A stretch of 51,527 nucleotides of DNA from Hyphomicrobium sp. (GCA_025351425.1 JANXVY010000085.1:1-51527); one strand, 5' to 3'; positions 36,189 to 46,949 are shown, numbered from the stretch's first letter. Notes: a model not told the origin generated them from the sequence alone. Program-made: numbers and translations.

Positions 36189-37202
36189 ATGACCAATTCC
36201 GCCAAATTCGACACATGGATCTACCCGACGAAACGCGGGCTCTATTGCGCAGCCGGCGATTTCTACATCGATCCCAGCCAGCCGGTCGAGCGGGCGGTGA
36301 TCACGCATGGCCATTCCGATCATGCGCGCGCCGGCCACGGTCGCGTGCTTGCCACGCCTGAGACGATCGCAATCATGCAGATCCGGCTCGGCAAGACTTG
36401 CGCGGGGGCGCTGCAATCGCAAGGCTATGGAAGCGTGCTGCAGATCGGGGATGCCGATGTCTCGCTGCATCCAGCCGGGCATATCCTGGGCTCCGCGCAG
36501 ATCCTGGTGCGGCATCGCGGTCAGCGCGCCGTGGTTTCTGGCGACTACAAGCGCCGGTTCGACCCGACGTGTGCACCTTTCGAGCCGGTGCCGGCGGATC
36601 TGTTCGTTACGGAAGCGACGTTCGGGCTGCCGGTGTTTCGCCATGAACCCGACGCTTCGGAAACGGCCAAGCTGCTTGAAGTACAGCGGGCCTCCCCCGG
36701 CCGCACGATCCTGATCGGCGTGTATGGGCTCGGCAAGTGCCAGCGGCTGATCCTGCTGCTGCGGCAGGCCGGTTATGATCGCCCCATCTGGCTGCACGGG
36801 GCGCTGGTTGCAATGTGCGACCTGTATCAAACCCTGGGGATTGATCTCGGACCGCTCGCGCCGGTCGCTGCTGCGACCTCGACGCTGGCAGGCGAAATCG
36901 TGCTGTGCCCGCCCTCCGCGCTCGCCGATCGATGGTCGCGGCGGCTCGCCGATCCGGTGACGGGATTTGCGTCCGGCTGGATGCGGGTGCGTGCACGGGC
37001 GCGGCAACGGGGCGTCGAGCTGCCGCTCGTCATCTCCGATCACGCCGATTGGCCGGAATTGGTCACAACCATTGCCGAGACGGCGGCGGAGGAGATTTGG
37101 GTCACGCATGGCCGCGAGGACGCGCTCGTCCATCAGATCGGGCTGATGGGGCGTCGCGGGCGGGCGCTCGCGATGGTCGGGCGCGACGAGGAGGCGGAAT
37201 GA
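36189..37202 (+). CDS. Ligase-associated DNA exonuclease (MBL fold)
   Basis: A 337-residue metallo-beta-lactamase/beta-CASP-like nuclease. Metal motifs are HGHSDH at 40-45, HPAGHILGSA, VSGDYKRRFDP and ISDHADW. The family is known from the four-gene ligase-associated DNA damage response cluster, where it is thought to trim DNA ends. The stop overlaps the ligase start by four bases. I looked upstream for an alphaproteobacterial LexA box (GAAC-N7-GAAC or GTTC-N7-GTTC) and found none. Confidence 0.93.
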   Translation: MTNSAKFDTWIYPTKRGLYCAAGDFYIDPSQPVERAVITHGHSDHARAGHGRVLATPETIAIMQIRLGKTCAGALQSQGYGSVLQIGDADVSLHPAGHILGSAQILVRHRGQRAVVSGDYKRRFDPTCAPFEPVPADLFVTEATFGLPVFRHEPDASETAKLLEVQRASPGRTILIGVYGLGKCQRLILLLRQAGYDRPIWLHGALVAMCDLYQTLGIDLGPLAPVAAATSTLAGEIVLCPPSALADRWSRRLADPVTGFASGWMRVRARARQRGVELPLVISDHADWPELVTTIAETAAEEIWVTHGREDALVHQIGLMGRRGRALAMVGRDEEAE

Positions 37203-38806
37203 AGGCCTTCGCCCAGCTGCTCGACCGGCTGTCCTACACGCCGGGCCGCAACGCAAAGCTTGCGCTGATGACGCGCTATTTCCAGACGGCGCCCGATCCC
37301 GACCGGGGTTGGGCGCTGGCGGCGCTGACCGGTACGCTGCCGTTCAAGGCGCCGATGCGGCGCATCCTGCTTGAGCTGATGGAAAAACGGCTCGATGCGG
37401 TGCTGTACCGGCTGTCGCGCGATTACGTCGGGGACACCGCCGAGACCGTTGCATTGGCTTGGCCCGAACCCTTGCATCCGGCAGAGCCGCCCCGGCTTGC
37501 CGACGTCGTCACGGCGCTGCGTACGGCGAGCAAGGCCGAAATCGCTGGCCTCATCGAGACGTGGCTCGATGGCCTCGATGCCACAGGCCGCTGGGCGCTG
37601 TTGAAGTTCATCACGGGGGCGTTGCGGGTCGGGGTTTCGGCACGGCTTGCCAAAACAGCGCTCGCTGCACTGCGAGACTGCGATCCAGACGAAATCGAGG
37701 AGATCTGGCACGGACTGTCGCCGCCTTATGGGGCGCTGTTTGGCTGGCTGGAGGGCTGCGCGCCGCGGCCCGACGTAACGGGCTCGCCGGTGTTTCGTCC
37801 GCTTATGCTCGCGCATCCGCTGGAGGAGGCCGACTTTGCGGGCCTCGATCTCGACGCGTTCGCGGTCGAATGGAAGTGGGACGGCGTGCGCGTGCAGATC
37901 GCCGGCGGGGGTGATCATGTGCGGCTCTATTCGCGCACGGGCGACGACATCAGCGCAGCTTTCCCCGAACTCGTCGCCCCGTTCCGGTTCGAGGGTGTGC
38001 TGGACGGCGAACTGCTCGTGATGCGGGACGGCGTGGTCGCGCCGTTCAACGACCTGCAGCAGAGGCTGAACCGCAAGACGGTAACGCGGCGTACTCTCGA
38101 GCAGTTTCCAGCGCATGTGAGGCTGTACGATTCGCTGGTGCTGGGGGACGCCGATCTGCGGGCGTTGCCGTTCGCCGAGCGGAGGCTCATGTTGGAACGC
38201 TGGTACTCCGACATGCAGCCGCCGCGGATGGATCTCTCCGAACTCGTCGTCTGCAACAGCATGGATGACCTCGCCGAAATCTGGCGCAAGACGCGCGCTG
38301 CCGAAATGGAAGGGTTGATGCTCAAACGCCGTTCGAGCCCTTACTTGGCCGGACGCCCGAAAGGGCATTGGTACAAGTGGAAACGGGAGGCGCTGACGAT
38401 CGATTGCGTGCTGATGTATGCGCAAAGGGGATCGGGCAAACGGTCTTCGTATTATTCAGACCTGACGTTCGGGCTCTGGCGCGAGCCGACGGGAGGGACC
38501 CCCGAACTGGTGCCGGTCGGCAAGGCCTATTCGGGGTTCAACGATGCGGAACTGATCGAACTGGACCGCTGGATCCGGCAGAATACGGTCGAGACGTTCG
38601 GGCCCGTTCGTTCCGTCAGCGCGGGGCTGGTGTTGGAGATCGCGTTCGACGCCGCGCAACGTTCGTCGCGCCACAAGTCGGGGGTCGCCATGCGGTTTCC
38701 GCGAGTCCACCGCATCCGCTGGGACAAGCCGGCGCACGAAGCAGACCGGTTGCCGACGTTGGAAAAGGTGATCACCGGCGTGGATCAGCCGGTGATTGAG
38801 CCATGA
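37199..38806 (+). CDS. ATP-dependent DNA ligase (cisplatin damage response type)
   Basis: A 535-residue ATP-dependent DNA ligase. The adenylated lysine is K226 in EWKWDGVRVQ (KxDG motif). An N-terminal helical DNA-binding domain (1-200) precedes it, and the nucleotidyltransferase motif EGLMLKRRSSPYLAG and OB-fold (LVPVGKAYSGF) follow. Additional to the NAD-dependent LigA that bacteria rely on, it is used in repair. The start at 37199 overlaps the exonuclease stop by four bases and the stop overlaps the helicase start, so translation is coupled. Confidence 0.94.
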   Translation: MKAFAQLLDRLSYTPGRNAKLALMTRYFQTAPDPDRGWALAALTGTLPFKAPMRRILLELMEKRLDAVLYRLSRDYVGDTAETVALAWPEPLHPAEPPRLADVVTALRTASKAEIAGLIETWLDGLDATGRWALLKFITGALRVGVSARLAKTALAALRDCDPDEIEEIWHGLSPPYGALFGWLEGCAPRPDVTGSPVFRPLMLAHPLEEADFAGLDLDAFAVEWKWDGVRVQIAGGGDHVRLYSRTGDDISAAFPELVAPFRFEGVLDGELLVMRDGVVAPFNDLQQRLNRKTVTRRTLEQFPAHVRLYDSLVLGDADLRALPFAERRLMLERWYSDMQPPRMDLSELVVCNSMDDLAEIWRKTRAAEMEGLMLKRRSSPYLAGRPKGHWYKWKREALTIDCVLMYAQRGSGKRSSYYSDLTFGLWREPTGGTPELVPVGKAYSGFNDAELIELDRWIRQNTVETFGPVRSVSAGLVLEIAFDAAQRSSRHKSGVAMRFPRVHRIRWDKPAHEADRLPTLEKVITGVDQPVIEP

Positions 38807-41367
38807 GCGCTGCCAAACACGCGCAACGGGCAAAGGCCAAAGCTGGTTGTGGTGTGGACGCGTTGGGTCTGCTGCCGGACGAATTCCGGGCGTGGTTTTC
38901 CGCTCGTGGCTGGGAACCGCGCGCGCACCAGCTGGCACTGCTGGAGGCTGCTCGCCAGCGCCGGTCGACGCTGCTGATCGCGCCGACGGGGGCTGGCAAG
39001 ACGCTCGCTGGGTTCCTGCCGAGCCTGGTCGCGCTGGCACGCGGGGGGGGTGTCACGCGAGGCGCTGGGCTGCATACGCTGTATGTTTCGCCGCTCAAGG
39101 CGCTGACGGTCGACGTCGCGCGCAATCTGACGGCTCCGGTCGAGGGTATGGGGCTTGCAATCCGTTGCGAAACGCGGACCGGAGATACGTCGATCGCGCG
39201 GCGGGCGCGGCAGCGGACCAAGCCGCCGCAAATTCTGCTCACGACGCCCGAGCAGATCGCGCTGCTGCTCAGCCACCCGGACGCTGCGTATCTGTTTGCC
39301 GATCTCGACACCCTGATCCTGGACGAGCTGCATTCGCTGAGTGCGTCGAAACGCGGCGATCTTCTGGCTTTGAATATCGCACGGCTGCGCACGTTTGCAC
39401 CGGACCTGATGTGCATCGGCTTATCTGCGACGGTCGCGCGGCCGTCCGAACTGCGTGCGATGCTGGTGCCGCAGCGGTTGCCTGAGAGCCAGACGGACCT
39501 TGCCGGGCTTGTCGTTGCAGGCGGTGGAGCGAAGCCGCACATTGAAATCGTGGAGGCGGCCGAGGGCGTGCCGTGGTCGGGACATTCCTCGCGCTATGCC
39601 ATTTCCCGGGTCTATGCGGCGATCGCCGCTCACAAGTTGTCGCTTGTGTTCGTCAATACGCGGTCGCAAGCGGAAATGACCTTCCAGGAGCTTTGGCGGG
39701 TCAACGATCTCAATCTCCCGATTGCGCTGCATCACGGCTCGCTGGAGGCCAGCCAGCGGCGCAAGGTCGAAGCGGCGATGGCGGCCGGTATGATCCGGGC
39801 GGTGATCGCAACGTCGACCCTCGACCTCGGTATCGATTGGGGCGATGTCGATCTTGTCATCCATATCGGCGCACCCAAAGGGGCGAGCAGGCTTATCCAA
39901 CGCATAGGCCGCGCCAATCACCGGCTCGACGAGCCGTCGCACGCGCTGCTGGTGCCGGCCAACCGCTTCGAGGTGCTCGAATGCCGGGCCGCGCTCGAGG
40001 CCGCCGAGGAAGGCGCGCAGGATGCGGTGCTGTCGCGCGTGGGGGCGTTGGACGTACTGGCCCAGCATATTCTCGGCGTTGCCTGCAACGGGCCGTTTTT
40101 ACCGGATGCACTATTTGACGAGGTGCGGACTGCTGCGCCTTACGCGGGGCTTTCGCGCAGCAACTTCGATCGCGTGGTGGCGTTCGTGTCGACCGGGGGA
40201 TATGCGCTGGCGGCGTATGAACACTACGCGAAGCTGAAGCCTGCCCCGGAAGGGAAATTTCGGCTCGCGCATCCGCGCATCGCGAACCAGTACCGGCTCA
40301 ATGCGGGCACGATCGTCGAAGCGCCTCTGATTAAGATCCGGCTGGGGCGCCGCCCGGCGGCTCGGCGAGCGAACGCGGGCCCGGCGAAGCCGTTGTCGGG
40401 CGGGCGCGTGCTGGGGGAAGCGGATGAATACTTCGTCGAGCAGTTGCGGCCTGGCGACACGTTCGTGTTCGCGGGGGAGGTGGTGCGGTTCGAAGGCATG
40501 CGCGACACCGACGCGTTCGTTTCGCGTTCAAGCGCGCCCGACCCCATGATCCCCAGCTACAGCGGCGGGAAATTTCCGCTCTCGACGCATCTGGCCGCGC
40601 GCGTGCGGCGGATGCTTGCCGACCAGACGGCCTGGCGAAACCTGCCTATCCCGGTGCGGGAGTGGCTGGGGATGCAGGCCAGTCGGTCCGTCATCCCAAG
40701 TGCAAGCGACGTGCTGGTCGAAACGTTTCCGCGCGGCGACCGGCATTATCTCGTGATCTATCCGTTCGAAGGGCGGCCTGCCCATCAGACCCTCGGTATG
40801 CTGCTGACGCGCAGGCTCGAGCGGGCAGGGGCCGGTCCGCTCGGCTTCGTCGCCACCGATTACGCGCTCTCCGTCTGGGGAACGGGCGATGTCAGTGCTT
40901 TGATCGCCGAGGGTCGTCTATCGCTCGCGGCGCTGTTCGACCAGGATATGCTCGGCGACGATCTTGACGCGTGGCTGGCGGAGTCGAGCCTCATGAAACG
41001 GACGTTCCGGGCGGTTGCGGCCATCTCCGGACTGATCGATCGCCGGCATCCCGGCAACGTCAAGTCCGGCCGGCAGATCACGATGTCGACCGATCTGATC
41101 TATGACGTTTTGCGCCGCCATGATCCGGGCCATATTCTGCTCGAAGCCGCGTGGGCGGATGCCGCGACGGGGTTGCTGGACATTTCGCGGTTGAGCGATT
41201 TCCTGGCGCGCATCAAGGGGCATATCCGCCACCAGCCGTTGGAGCGGGTGTCGCCGCTGGCGGTGCCGATTTTGTTGGAAATCGGCAAAGAGCGGGTTCA
41301 CGGGGCCGCGCGGGAGGATATGTTGCGGAGCGCCGCGGCGGAGCTGATCGCGGAGGCGATGGCGTAG
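38803..41367 (+). CDS. Ligase-associated DEXH-box helicase (Lhr type)
   Basis: An 854-residue superfamily 2 helicase. Walker A APTGAGKTL is at 60-68 and the DELH box at about 174-177. Motif III SATVARP and motifs IV-VI (FVNTRSQAEMTF, DLGIDWGDVDLV, QRIGRANHRL) are complete. A winged-helix and a C-terminal Lhr-like DUF4011-type or DEAD-associated region follow. It is expected to unwind damaged DNA for the neighbouring nucleases and ligase. Confidence 0.94.
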   Translation: MSAAKHAQRAKAKAGCGVDALGLLPDEFRAWFSARGWEPRAHQLALLEAARQRRSTLLIAPTGAGKTLAGFLPSLVALARGGGVTRGAGLHTLYVSPLKALTVDVARNLTAPVEGMGLAIRCETRTGDTSIARRARQRTKPPQILLTTPEQIALLLSHPDAAYLFADLDTLILDELHSLSASKRGDLLALNIARLRTFAPDLMCIGLSATVARPSELRAMLVPQRLPESQTDLAGLVVAGGGAKPHIEIVEAAEGVPWSGHSSRYAISRVYAAIAAHKLSLVFVNTRSQAEMTFQELWRVNDLNLPIALHHGSLEASQRRKVEAAMAAGMIRAVIATSTLDLGIDWGDVDLVIHIGAPKGASRLIQRIGRANHRLDEPSHALLVPANRFEVLECRAALEAAEEGAQDAVLSRVGALDVLAQHILGVACNGPFLPDALFDEVRTAAPYAGLSRSNFDRVVAFVSTGGYALAAYEHYAKLKPAPEGKFRLAHPRIANQYRLNAGTIVEAPLIKIRLGRRPAARRANAGPAKPLSGGRVLGEADEYFVEQLRPGDTFVFAGEVVRFEGMRDTDAFVSRSSAPDPMIPSYSGGKFPLSTHLAARVRRMLADQTAWRNLPIPVREWLGMQASRSVIPSASDVLVETFPRGDRHYLVIYPFEGRPAHQTLGMLLTRRLERAGAGPLGFVATDYALSVWGTGDVSALIAEGRLSLAALFDQDMLGDDLDAWLAESSLMKRTFRAVAAISGLIDRRHPGNVKSGRQITMSTDLIYDVLRRHDPGHILLEAAWADAATGLLDISRLSDFLARIKGHIRHQPLERVSPLAVPILLEIGKERVHGAAREDMLRSAAAELIAEAMA

Positions 41368-41403
41368 GGTCACCTGGCCCGTGGTTCAAGGTTTTATGGG
41401 CAG

Positions 41404-42126
41404 ATGCTGACCGGGAAGCCAGTGGACACCAGCGACGACATGTTTCGCCAGCAGAGGATCGTGCTTGGCGGCGCCGAGCTTTCGGCGGACGTTTCGGGCG
41501 CGCTGTATTGGGCGGCCGAGCGGACGTTGATCGTCGCCGATCTGCATCTGGAGAAGGGCTCGTGGCTTGCCGAGCGCGGGCAGATGCTGCCCCCGTTCGA
41601 CACACGTGAGACACTGCTGCGGCTTGCCGGTGGGCTCGAGCGGACGGAGGCTTCGGCCGTGATCGCCTTGGGCGACAGTTTTCATGACCGGAATGCAGCC
41701 GACCGGCTGGGGGCGGACGACGCGAGGCTGCTGCGGCGTTTGCAATCGGGCCGCAGGTGGACCTGGGTTACCGGCAATCACGATGCGACGATACCGGCCG
41801 CCGTGGGCGGGACCGTCGTGGATGCCGTCACGATCGGGGACGTGACGCTGCGCCACGAGCCCGCCGTGGCGTTTCAGGGTCTGGAAATCGCCGGGCATCT
41901 GCATCCGGCGGCGCGGCTGACCCGGCGCGGGCAATCGGTGCGGCAACGTTGTTTCGTGGGGACAGCGCGGCGGATGATCCTGCCGGCGTTCGGCGCGTTT
42001 ACCGGGGGCTTGAACGTGCTCGATGCCGCGTTCGCGCCTCTCGTTGGCGCGGCCGAGATGCGGGTGTGGATGCTCGGGCAGACGGGCGTCTATCCGGTTG
42101 CGCCACGGTGGCTGACGCAAGGTTAG
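41404..42126 (+). CDS. pdeM: Ligase-associated endonuclease PdeM
   Basis: A 240-residue calcineurin-like metallophosphoesterase. Metal motifs are DLHLEKG (D46, H48), GDSFHD (90-95), GNHD (124-127) and GHLHP. PdeM is the fourth member of the ligase-associated cluster. An ATG at 41440 is an alternative start. The 36-base gap after the helicase is the only break in an otherwise overlapping operon. Confidence 0.92.
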   Translation: MLTGKPVDTSDDMFRQQRIVLGGAELSADVSGALYWAAERTLIVADLHLEKGSWLAERGQMLPPFDTRETLLRLAGGLERTEASAVIALGDSFHDRNAADRLGADDARLLRRLQSGRRWTWVTGNHDATIPAAVGGTVVDAVTIGDVTLRHEPAVAFQGLEIAGHLHPAARLTRRGQSVRQRCFVGTARRMILPAFGAFTGGLNVLDAAFAPLVGAAEMRVWMLGQTGVYPVAPRWLTQG

Positions 42127-42160
42127 GTCTGCTCAAGCGCGTTCCAGTTCGCCGGCCTCG

Positions 42161-43093
42161 TCAGCGGCGGATTCGGGTGGCGTAGGCCGCGATCTCGCCG
42201 GCGATGCCCTTGCGGAACAGGAGCACGGTCAGAACGAACACGACCCCCTGTGTGACCAGAACCCAATCGCCAAGGGTCTTGAATTTTTCCTGCATCAGGA
42301 TGATCAGGATCGCGCCGACCGCAGGGCCGATCACCGTGCCGAGGCCGCCCAGGAGGGTCATCAGAACGACTTCGCCGGACATCTGCCAGGCGGCATCAGT
42401 TAACGATGCCAGCTGGAATACGATCGCTTTCGTCGAACCGGCGAGGCCGGCCAGCGTTCCCGACAGCACGAACGCCATCAGCTTGTACTGGTCGACCCGG
42501 TAGCCGAGCGAAATGGCGCGCGGCTCGTTCTCACGGATGGCCTTCAAGACCTGCCCGAACGGGGAATGAATGGTGCGGTAGATCACGAAGAAGCCGAACG
42601 TGAAGATCGCAAGCACGACATAATAGAGCGTGAGATCGTTGGAGAGGTCGATCATGCCGAACATGCGGCCGCGCGGGACGCCCTGGATGCCGTCTTCACC
42701 GCCGGTGTATGGCGATTGGAGGCAATAAAAATAGACCATCTGCGCCAAGGCGAGCGTGACCATGGCGAAATAAATGCCCTGGCGGCGGATGGCGAGGACG
42801 CCGGTCGCCAGCGCCAGAACGGCTGCCGCCAGCGTACCCGCCAGGATGCCGGCTTCGGGGGGAAAGCCCATCACCTTGACGGTGTGGGCTGTGATATAGG
42901 CAGCGCCGCCAAAAAACATCGCGTGGCCGAACGAGAGCAGGCCGACATAGCCGATGAGCAGATTGAAGGCGCTGGCGAACAGCGCAAAGCACAGCATCTG
43001 CATCATCAGCACAGGGTAGACGACAAAGGGCGCCGCGAGCAGCAGCACAAACAGGCCCGCCATCACCAGTACTTCGAGATTTTTTCCGTTCAT
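42161..43093 (-). CDS. livM: Branched-chain amino acid ABC transporter permease LivM
   Basis: A 310-residue inner-membrane permease of the HAAT family. About eight to nine hydrophobic helices are visible, with NLLIGYVGLLSFGHAMFFGG and the permease-loop region IRENEPRAISLGYRVDQYKL contacting the ATPases. The ATG at 43093 has GAGGG upstream; a GTG 15 bases earlier is less likely. Last gene of the operon. Confidence 0.93.
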   Translation of the reverse strand: MNGKNLEVLVMAGLFVLLLAAPFVVYPVLMMQMLCFALFASAFNLLIGYVGLLSFGHAMFFGGAAYITAHTVKVMGFPPEAGILAGTLAAAVLALATGVLAIRRQGIYFAMVTLALAQMVYFYCLQSPYTGGEDGIQGVPRGRMFGMIDLSNDLTLYYVVLAIFTFGFFVIYRTIHSPFGQVLKAIRENEPRAISLGYRVDQYKLMAFVLSGTLAGLAGSTKAIVFQLASLTDAAWQMSGEVVLMTLLGGLGTVIGPAVGAILIILMQEKFKTLGDWVLVTQGVVFVLTVLLFRKGIAGEIAAYATRIRR

Positions 43094-43104
43094 GCGCGTG
43101 ACCC

Positions 43105-43986
43105 TCACTTCGGCGTGCCAAACAGGCCTTGGGGCCGCAGCAGCAACACGATGACCATGATGACGAAGACGACCGTGTTGCTGGCCGGGGGATAGAAGAC
43201 CTTGGTCAGGCCCTCGACGAGGCCTAAGCCGAAGCCGGTCAAGATGGAGCCGAGGATCGAGCCCATGCCGCCGATGACGACGACGGCGAACACGACGATG
43301 ATGAGGCTAGACCCCATCAGCGGCGTCACGGAATAGATGGGCGCGGCGAGCACGCCCGCGAGGCCCGCCAGCGCGACGCCGAATGCGTAAGTCAAGGACA
43401 GCATACGCGGGACGTTGATGCCCATCGCCTGCACGAGGTCGGGGCGTTCGGTTGCGGCGCGCAAGTAGGCGCCGAGCTTGGTCTTTTCGATCGTGTACCA
43501 GGTCGCAAGACAGACGATCAGCGAGAACAGGATCGCGAAACCGCGGTAATAGGGCAGGTTCATGAAGCCGAGCGGCAGGTAGCCCGGCAGCGGGTTGGCA
43601 TAGGGCAGCCCTGATACGCCGTATTGGTGGCGGAACACCCCCTCGATGATGAGGGCAAGGCCGAAGGTCAGTAGCAGCCCGTAAAGATGGTCCAGTTGGT
43701 AGAGCCGCGACAGCAGGAGCTTTTCGATCAGCAGCCCGAAGGCGCCCACGACGATGGGGACGATGACGAGAGCGGCCCAGAACGGGAGGCCAGCATAGGT
43801 CAGCAGCATCCAGGCGACGAAGGCGCCCATCATGTATTGCGCGCCGTGGGCGAAATTGATCACGTTCAACATGCCGAAGATAACCGCGAGACCGAGGCTC
43901 AGCAGCGCGTAGAATGCGCCGTTGGACAAGCCGACGATGAGCTGTGCGAACAGGGCCTGCGGCGCGACGCCAAGCAGTTCAAACAT
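43105..43986 (-). CDS. livH: Branched-chain amino acid ABC transporter permease LivH
   Basis: A 293-residue permease partner of LivM. Hallmarks are FYALLSLGLAVIFGMLNVIN, NFAHGAQYMMGAF and the coupling-loop AATERPDLVQAMGINVPRML. It ends LLLRPQGLFGTPK, typical of LivH. It lies 11 bases upstream of livM and 58 bases downstream of the binding-protein gene. Confidence 0.94.
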   Translation of the reverse strand: MFELLGVAPQALFAQLIVGLSNGAFYALLSLGLAVIFGMLNVINFAHGAQYMMGAFVAWMLLTYAGLPFWAALVIVPIVVGAFGLLIEKLLLSRLYQLDHLYGLLLTFGLALIIEGVFRHQYGVSGLPYANPLPGYLPLGFMNLPYYRGFAILFSLIVCLATWYTIEKTKLGAYLRAATERPDLVQAMGINVPRMLSLTYAFGVALAGLAGVLAAPIYSVTPLMGSSLIIVVFAVVVIGGMGSILGSILTGFGLGLVEGLTKVFYPPASNTVVFVIMVIVLLLRPQGLFGTPK

Positions 43987-44044
43987 GGAAACTCTCTTAT
44001 GCCAAAGACCTCTCTCCGCGACGTGCGGAGAGAGGAGATGCGAC

Positions 44045-45262
44045 TTACTTCGCTGCGGTCAGCGGGCAGTTGCCCTCGGCCAGCGGACGGAAGGCGTCGG
44101 CAGCGGGGATCGTCGCGCGGACCTTGTAGTAATCGTAAGGTCCCTTGCTTTCCTCAGGCTTCTTGACCTCGAAGAGGTACATGTCGTGAAGCTTACGGCC
44201 GTCGGCGCGCACGGTGCCCTTGCCGTACAGGACGTCGTCGGTCGGCAGTTCCTTCATCTTGGCGACGACGGCGGCGCCGTCGGTGTCGCTCTTCAGGGCG
44301 TCCACGGCCTTCAAGTAATGGATGACCGACGAATAGACGCCGGCGTGAACCATGGTTGGATACTTGCCGTTATTGGCGGCCGAGAAGGCCTTGGCGAAGG
44401 CGCGGTTGGCGTCTGAGGTATCCCAGTACCAGCTCTCGGTGAACACGAGGCCCTGCGCGGTCTTCAGGCCCAGAGCGTGGACGTCAGACAGGAACACGAG
44501 CAGGCCGGCCAGGCTCTGGCCGCCTTGCACGATGCCGAATTCGGAGGCTTGCTTGATGGCGTTGGTCGTATCCGCGCCGGCGTTGGCGAGACCGATGACC
44601 TTGGCTTTAGAGGCCTGGGCCTGGAGAAGGAAGGACGAGAAATCCTGGGCCGGGAACGGATGCTTCACGGAGCCCAGCACCTTGCCGCCGTTCTTGAGGA
44701 CGACAGCCGAGGTGTCGCGCTCAAGCGCCTGGCCGAAGGCATAGTCGGCAGTCAGGAAAAACCAGCTGTCGCCGCCGGTCTTGACCACGGCCGAGCCGGT
44801 GCCGGTCGCGAGGGCATAGGTGTCGTAGGTCCAATGGATGGAGTTGGGCGTGCAGGACTTGCCGGTCAGATCAGAAGAGCCTGCGCCTGACACGAGCGCG
44901 ACCTTGTTCTTTTCCTTGGCGATATTGACGACGGCGATGGCCGTCGAAGACGTCACGAGGTCGACGATCACGTCGACGCCGTCGGTATCAAACCACTGGC
45001 GCGCAGTGTTGGCGGCGATGTCGGGTTTGTTCTGGTGGTCGGCCTGGACGACCTCGATCTTGGCGCCCGGATGATCCTTGAGATAGTCCGCGACCGCCTG
45101 CTTGGCGGACCAGACGGAGCCGGCGCCGGACAAGTCGGAGTAGGTGCCCGAAAGGTCTGTCAGCACGCCGATCTTGATGCCTTCGCTCGTATCGACGGCG
45201 TGGGCGCTGGTGGCGGCAAGGCCGATAGACATCAAGCCTGCAATAAGTCCCCGTGATCGCAT
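44045..45262 (-). CDS. ABC transporter periplasmic substrate-binding protein (Leu/Ile/Val-binding type)
   Basis: A 405-residue protein with a Sec signal (MRSRGLIAGLMSIGLAATSA, cleaved before VDTSEG) and a Peripla_BP_6 domain starting IKIGVLTDLSGTYSDLSG. These proteins bind branched-chain amino acids or related small molecules (amides, aromatic acids); specificity cannot be read. GGGAGAACGACC precedes the ATG at 45262. It lies between livF and livH. Confidence 0.92.
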   Translation of the reverse strand: MRSRGLIAGLMSIGLAATSAHAVDTSEGIKIGVLTDLSGTYSDLSGAGSVWSAKQAVADYLKDHPGAKIEVVQADHQNKPDIAANTARQWFDTDGVDVIVDLVTSSTAIAVVNIAKEKNKVALVSGAGSSDLTGKSCTPNSIHWTYDTYALATGTGSAVVKTGGDSWFFLTADYAFGQALERDTSAVVLKNGGKVLGSVKHPFPAQDFSSFLLQAQASKAKVIGLANAGADTTNAIKQASEFGIVQGGQSLAGLLVFLSDVHALGLKTAQGLVFTESWYWDTSDANRAFAKAFSAANNGKYPTMVHAGVYSSVIHYLKAVDALKSDTDGAAVVAKMKELPTDDVLYGKGTVRADGRKLHDMYLFEVKKPEESKGPYDYYKVRATIPAADAFRPLAEGNCPLTAAK

Positions 45263-45281
45263 GGTCGTTCTCCCTGTTGAG

Positions 45282-46030
<749 letters not shown>

Positions 46031-46034
<4 letters not shown>

Positions 46035-46840
46035 GCCGTTGCTCCTGCATGTGCTTCCTGGGCAGCGCCGCCGGTGCTGGCGCCCGTTCCCATATAGGCC
46101 TCGATGACTTCCGGCTTGCCGGAGACTTCGGCGTAGGAGCCTTCGGCCAGGATCTCGCCCCGCGCGAGCACCGTGATCTTGTCGGACAGGGAGGCGACGA
46201 CGCTCAAGTTATGCTCGACCATCAGCACGGTGCGGTTCTTAGCAGCCTTGCGTATCAGTTCAGCGACGCGGGCGATGTCTTCGCCGCCCATGCCGGCCAT
46301 CGGCTCATCGAGTAACAACATCTCGGGTTCAAGGGCGAGCGTGGTGGCAAGTTCCAACGCGCGCTTGCGGCCATAGGACAATTCGACGGCGGTCAGGTGG
46401 GCGTGGTCGGCAAGGCCGAAATCGGAGAGCAGCTCCATCGCGCGGCCGTTGAGTTTGTCGAGCGCGTGTTCGGAGCGCCAGAATTGGTAGTGCAGTCCGG
46501 CCGCACGCTGCAGGGCCAACCGGACGTTTTCGACCAGCGTCAGGTGGGGGAAGGTTGCAGAAATCTGGAAACTGCGGACGAGACCCAAGCGGGCGATATC
46601 GGCGGGCTTCAAGGCCGTGATATCGCGCCCGTTGAAATGGATCGTGCCGCGTGTTGGCGTCAGGAACTTGGTGATCAGATTGAAGCAGGTGGTCTTGCCC
46701 GCGCCATTGGGGCCGATGAGTGCGTGAATCGAGCCGCGGCGAACTTTGAGGTTCACGTTGTTGACGGCGGTGAAGCCACGGAACTCCTTGGTGAGGCCTG
46801 CGGTTTCGATGATGTAGTCCGTCTGCTCAGGCGTCTGCAC
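46031..46840 (-). CDS. livG: ABC transporter ATPase LivG
   Basis: A 269-residue ATPase. Walker A GPNGAGKTTCF, the signature in its LivG form (ELSYGRKRALELA), Walker B MLLLDEPMAGMG and the switch region (VLMVEHNLSVVAS) are visible. The start is a GTG (46840) with a modest purine-rich leader. First gene of the transporter operon; a tandem octamer CTAGCTTA lies about 40 bases upstream. Confidence 0.94.
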
Positions 46841-46877
46841 GATACGACCCCGCTGCCAGCTACTCTATTCACGCTAT

Positions 46878-46893
46878 CTAGCTTACTAGCTTA
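46878..46893. promoter_or_regulatory. Tandem octamer upstream of livG
   Basis: CTAGCTTA is repeated twice head to tail about 40-55 bases upstream of the livG GTG, within an AT-richer patch that is the likely promoter. Tandem direct repeats of this size can be regulator sites; unproven. Confidence 0.3.
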
Positions 46894-46949
46894 GGTCCGG
46901 TTAGCCAGGGCAACCTTTAATCGGAGTGCGCGGCTTAGACTGAAGTCGA

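Noticed and set aside
35901-37256. 451-codon frame antisense to gspJ and the exonuclease
   Set aside because: Crosses two well-supported genes and shows no protein-like features.
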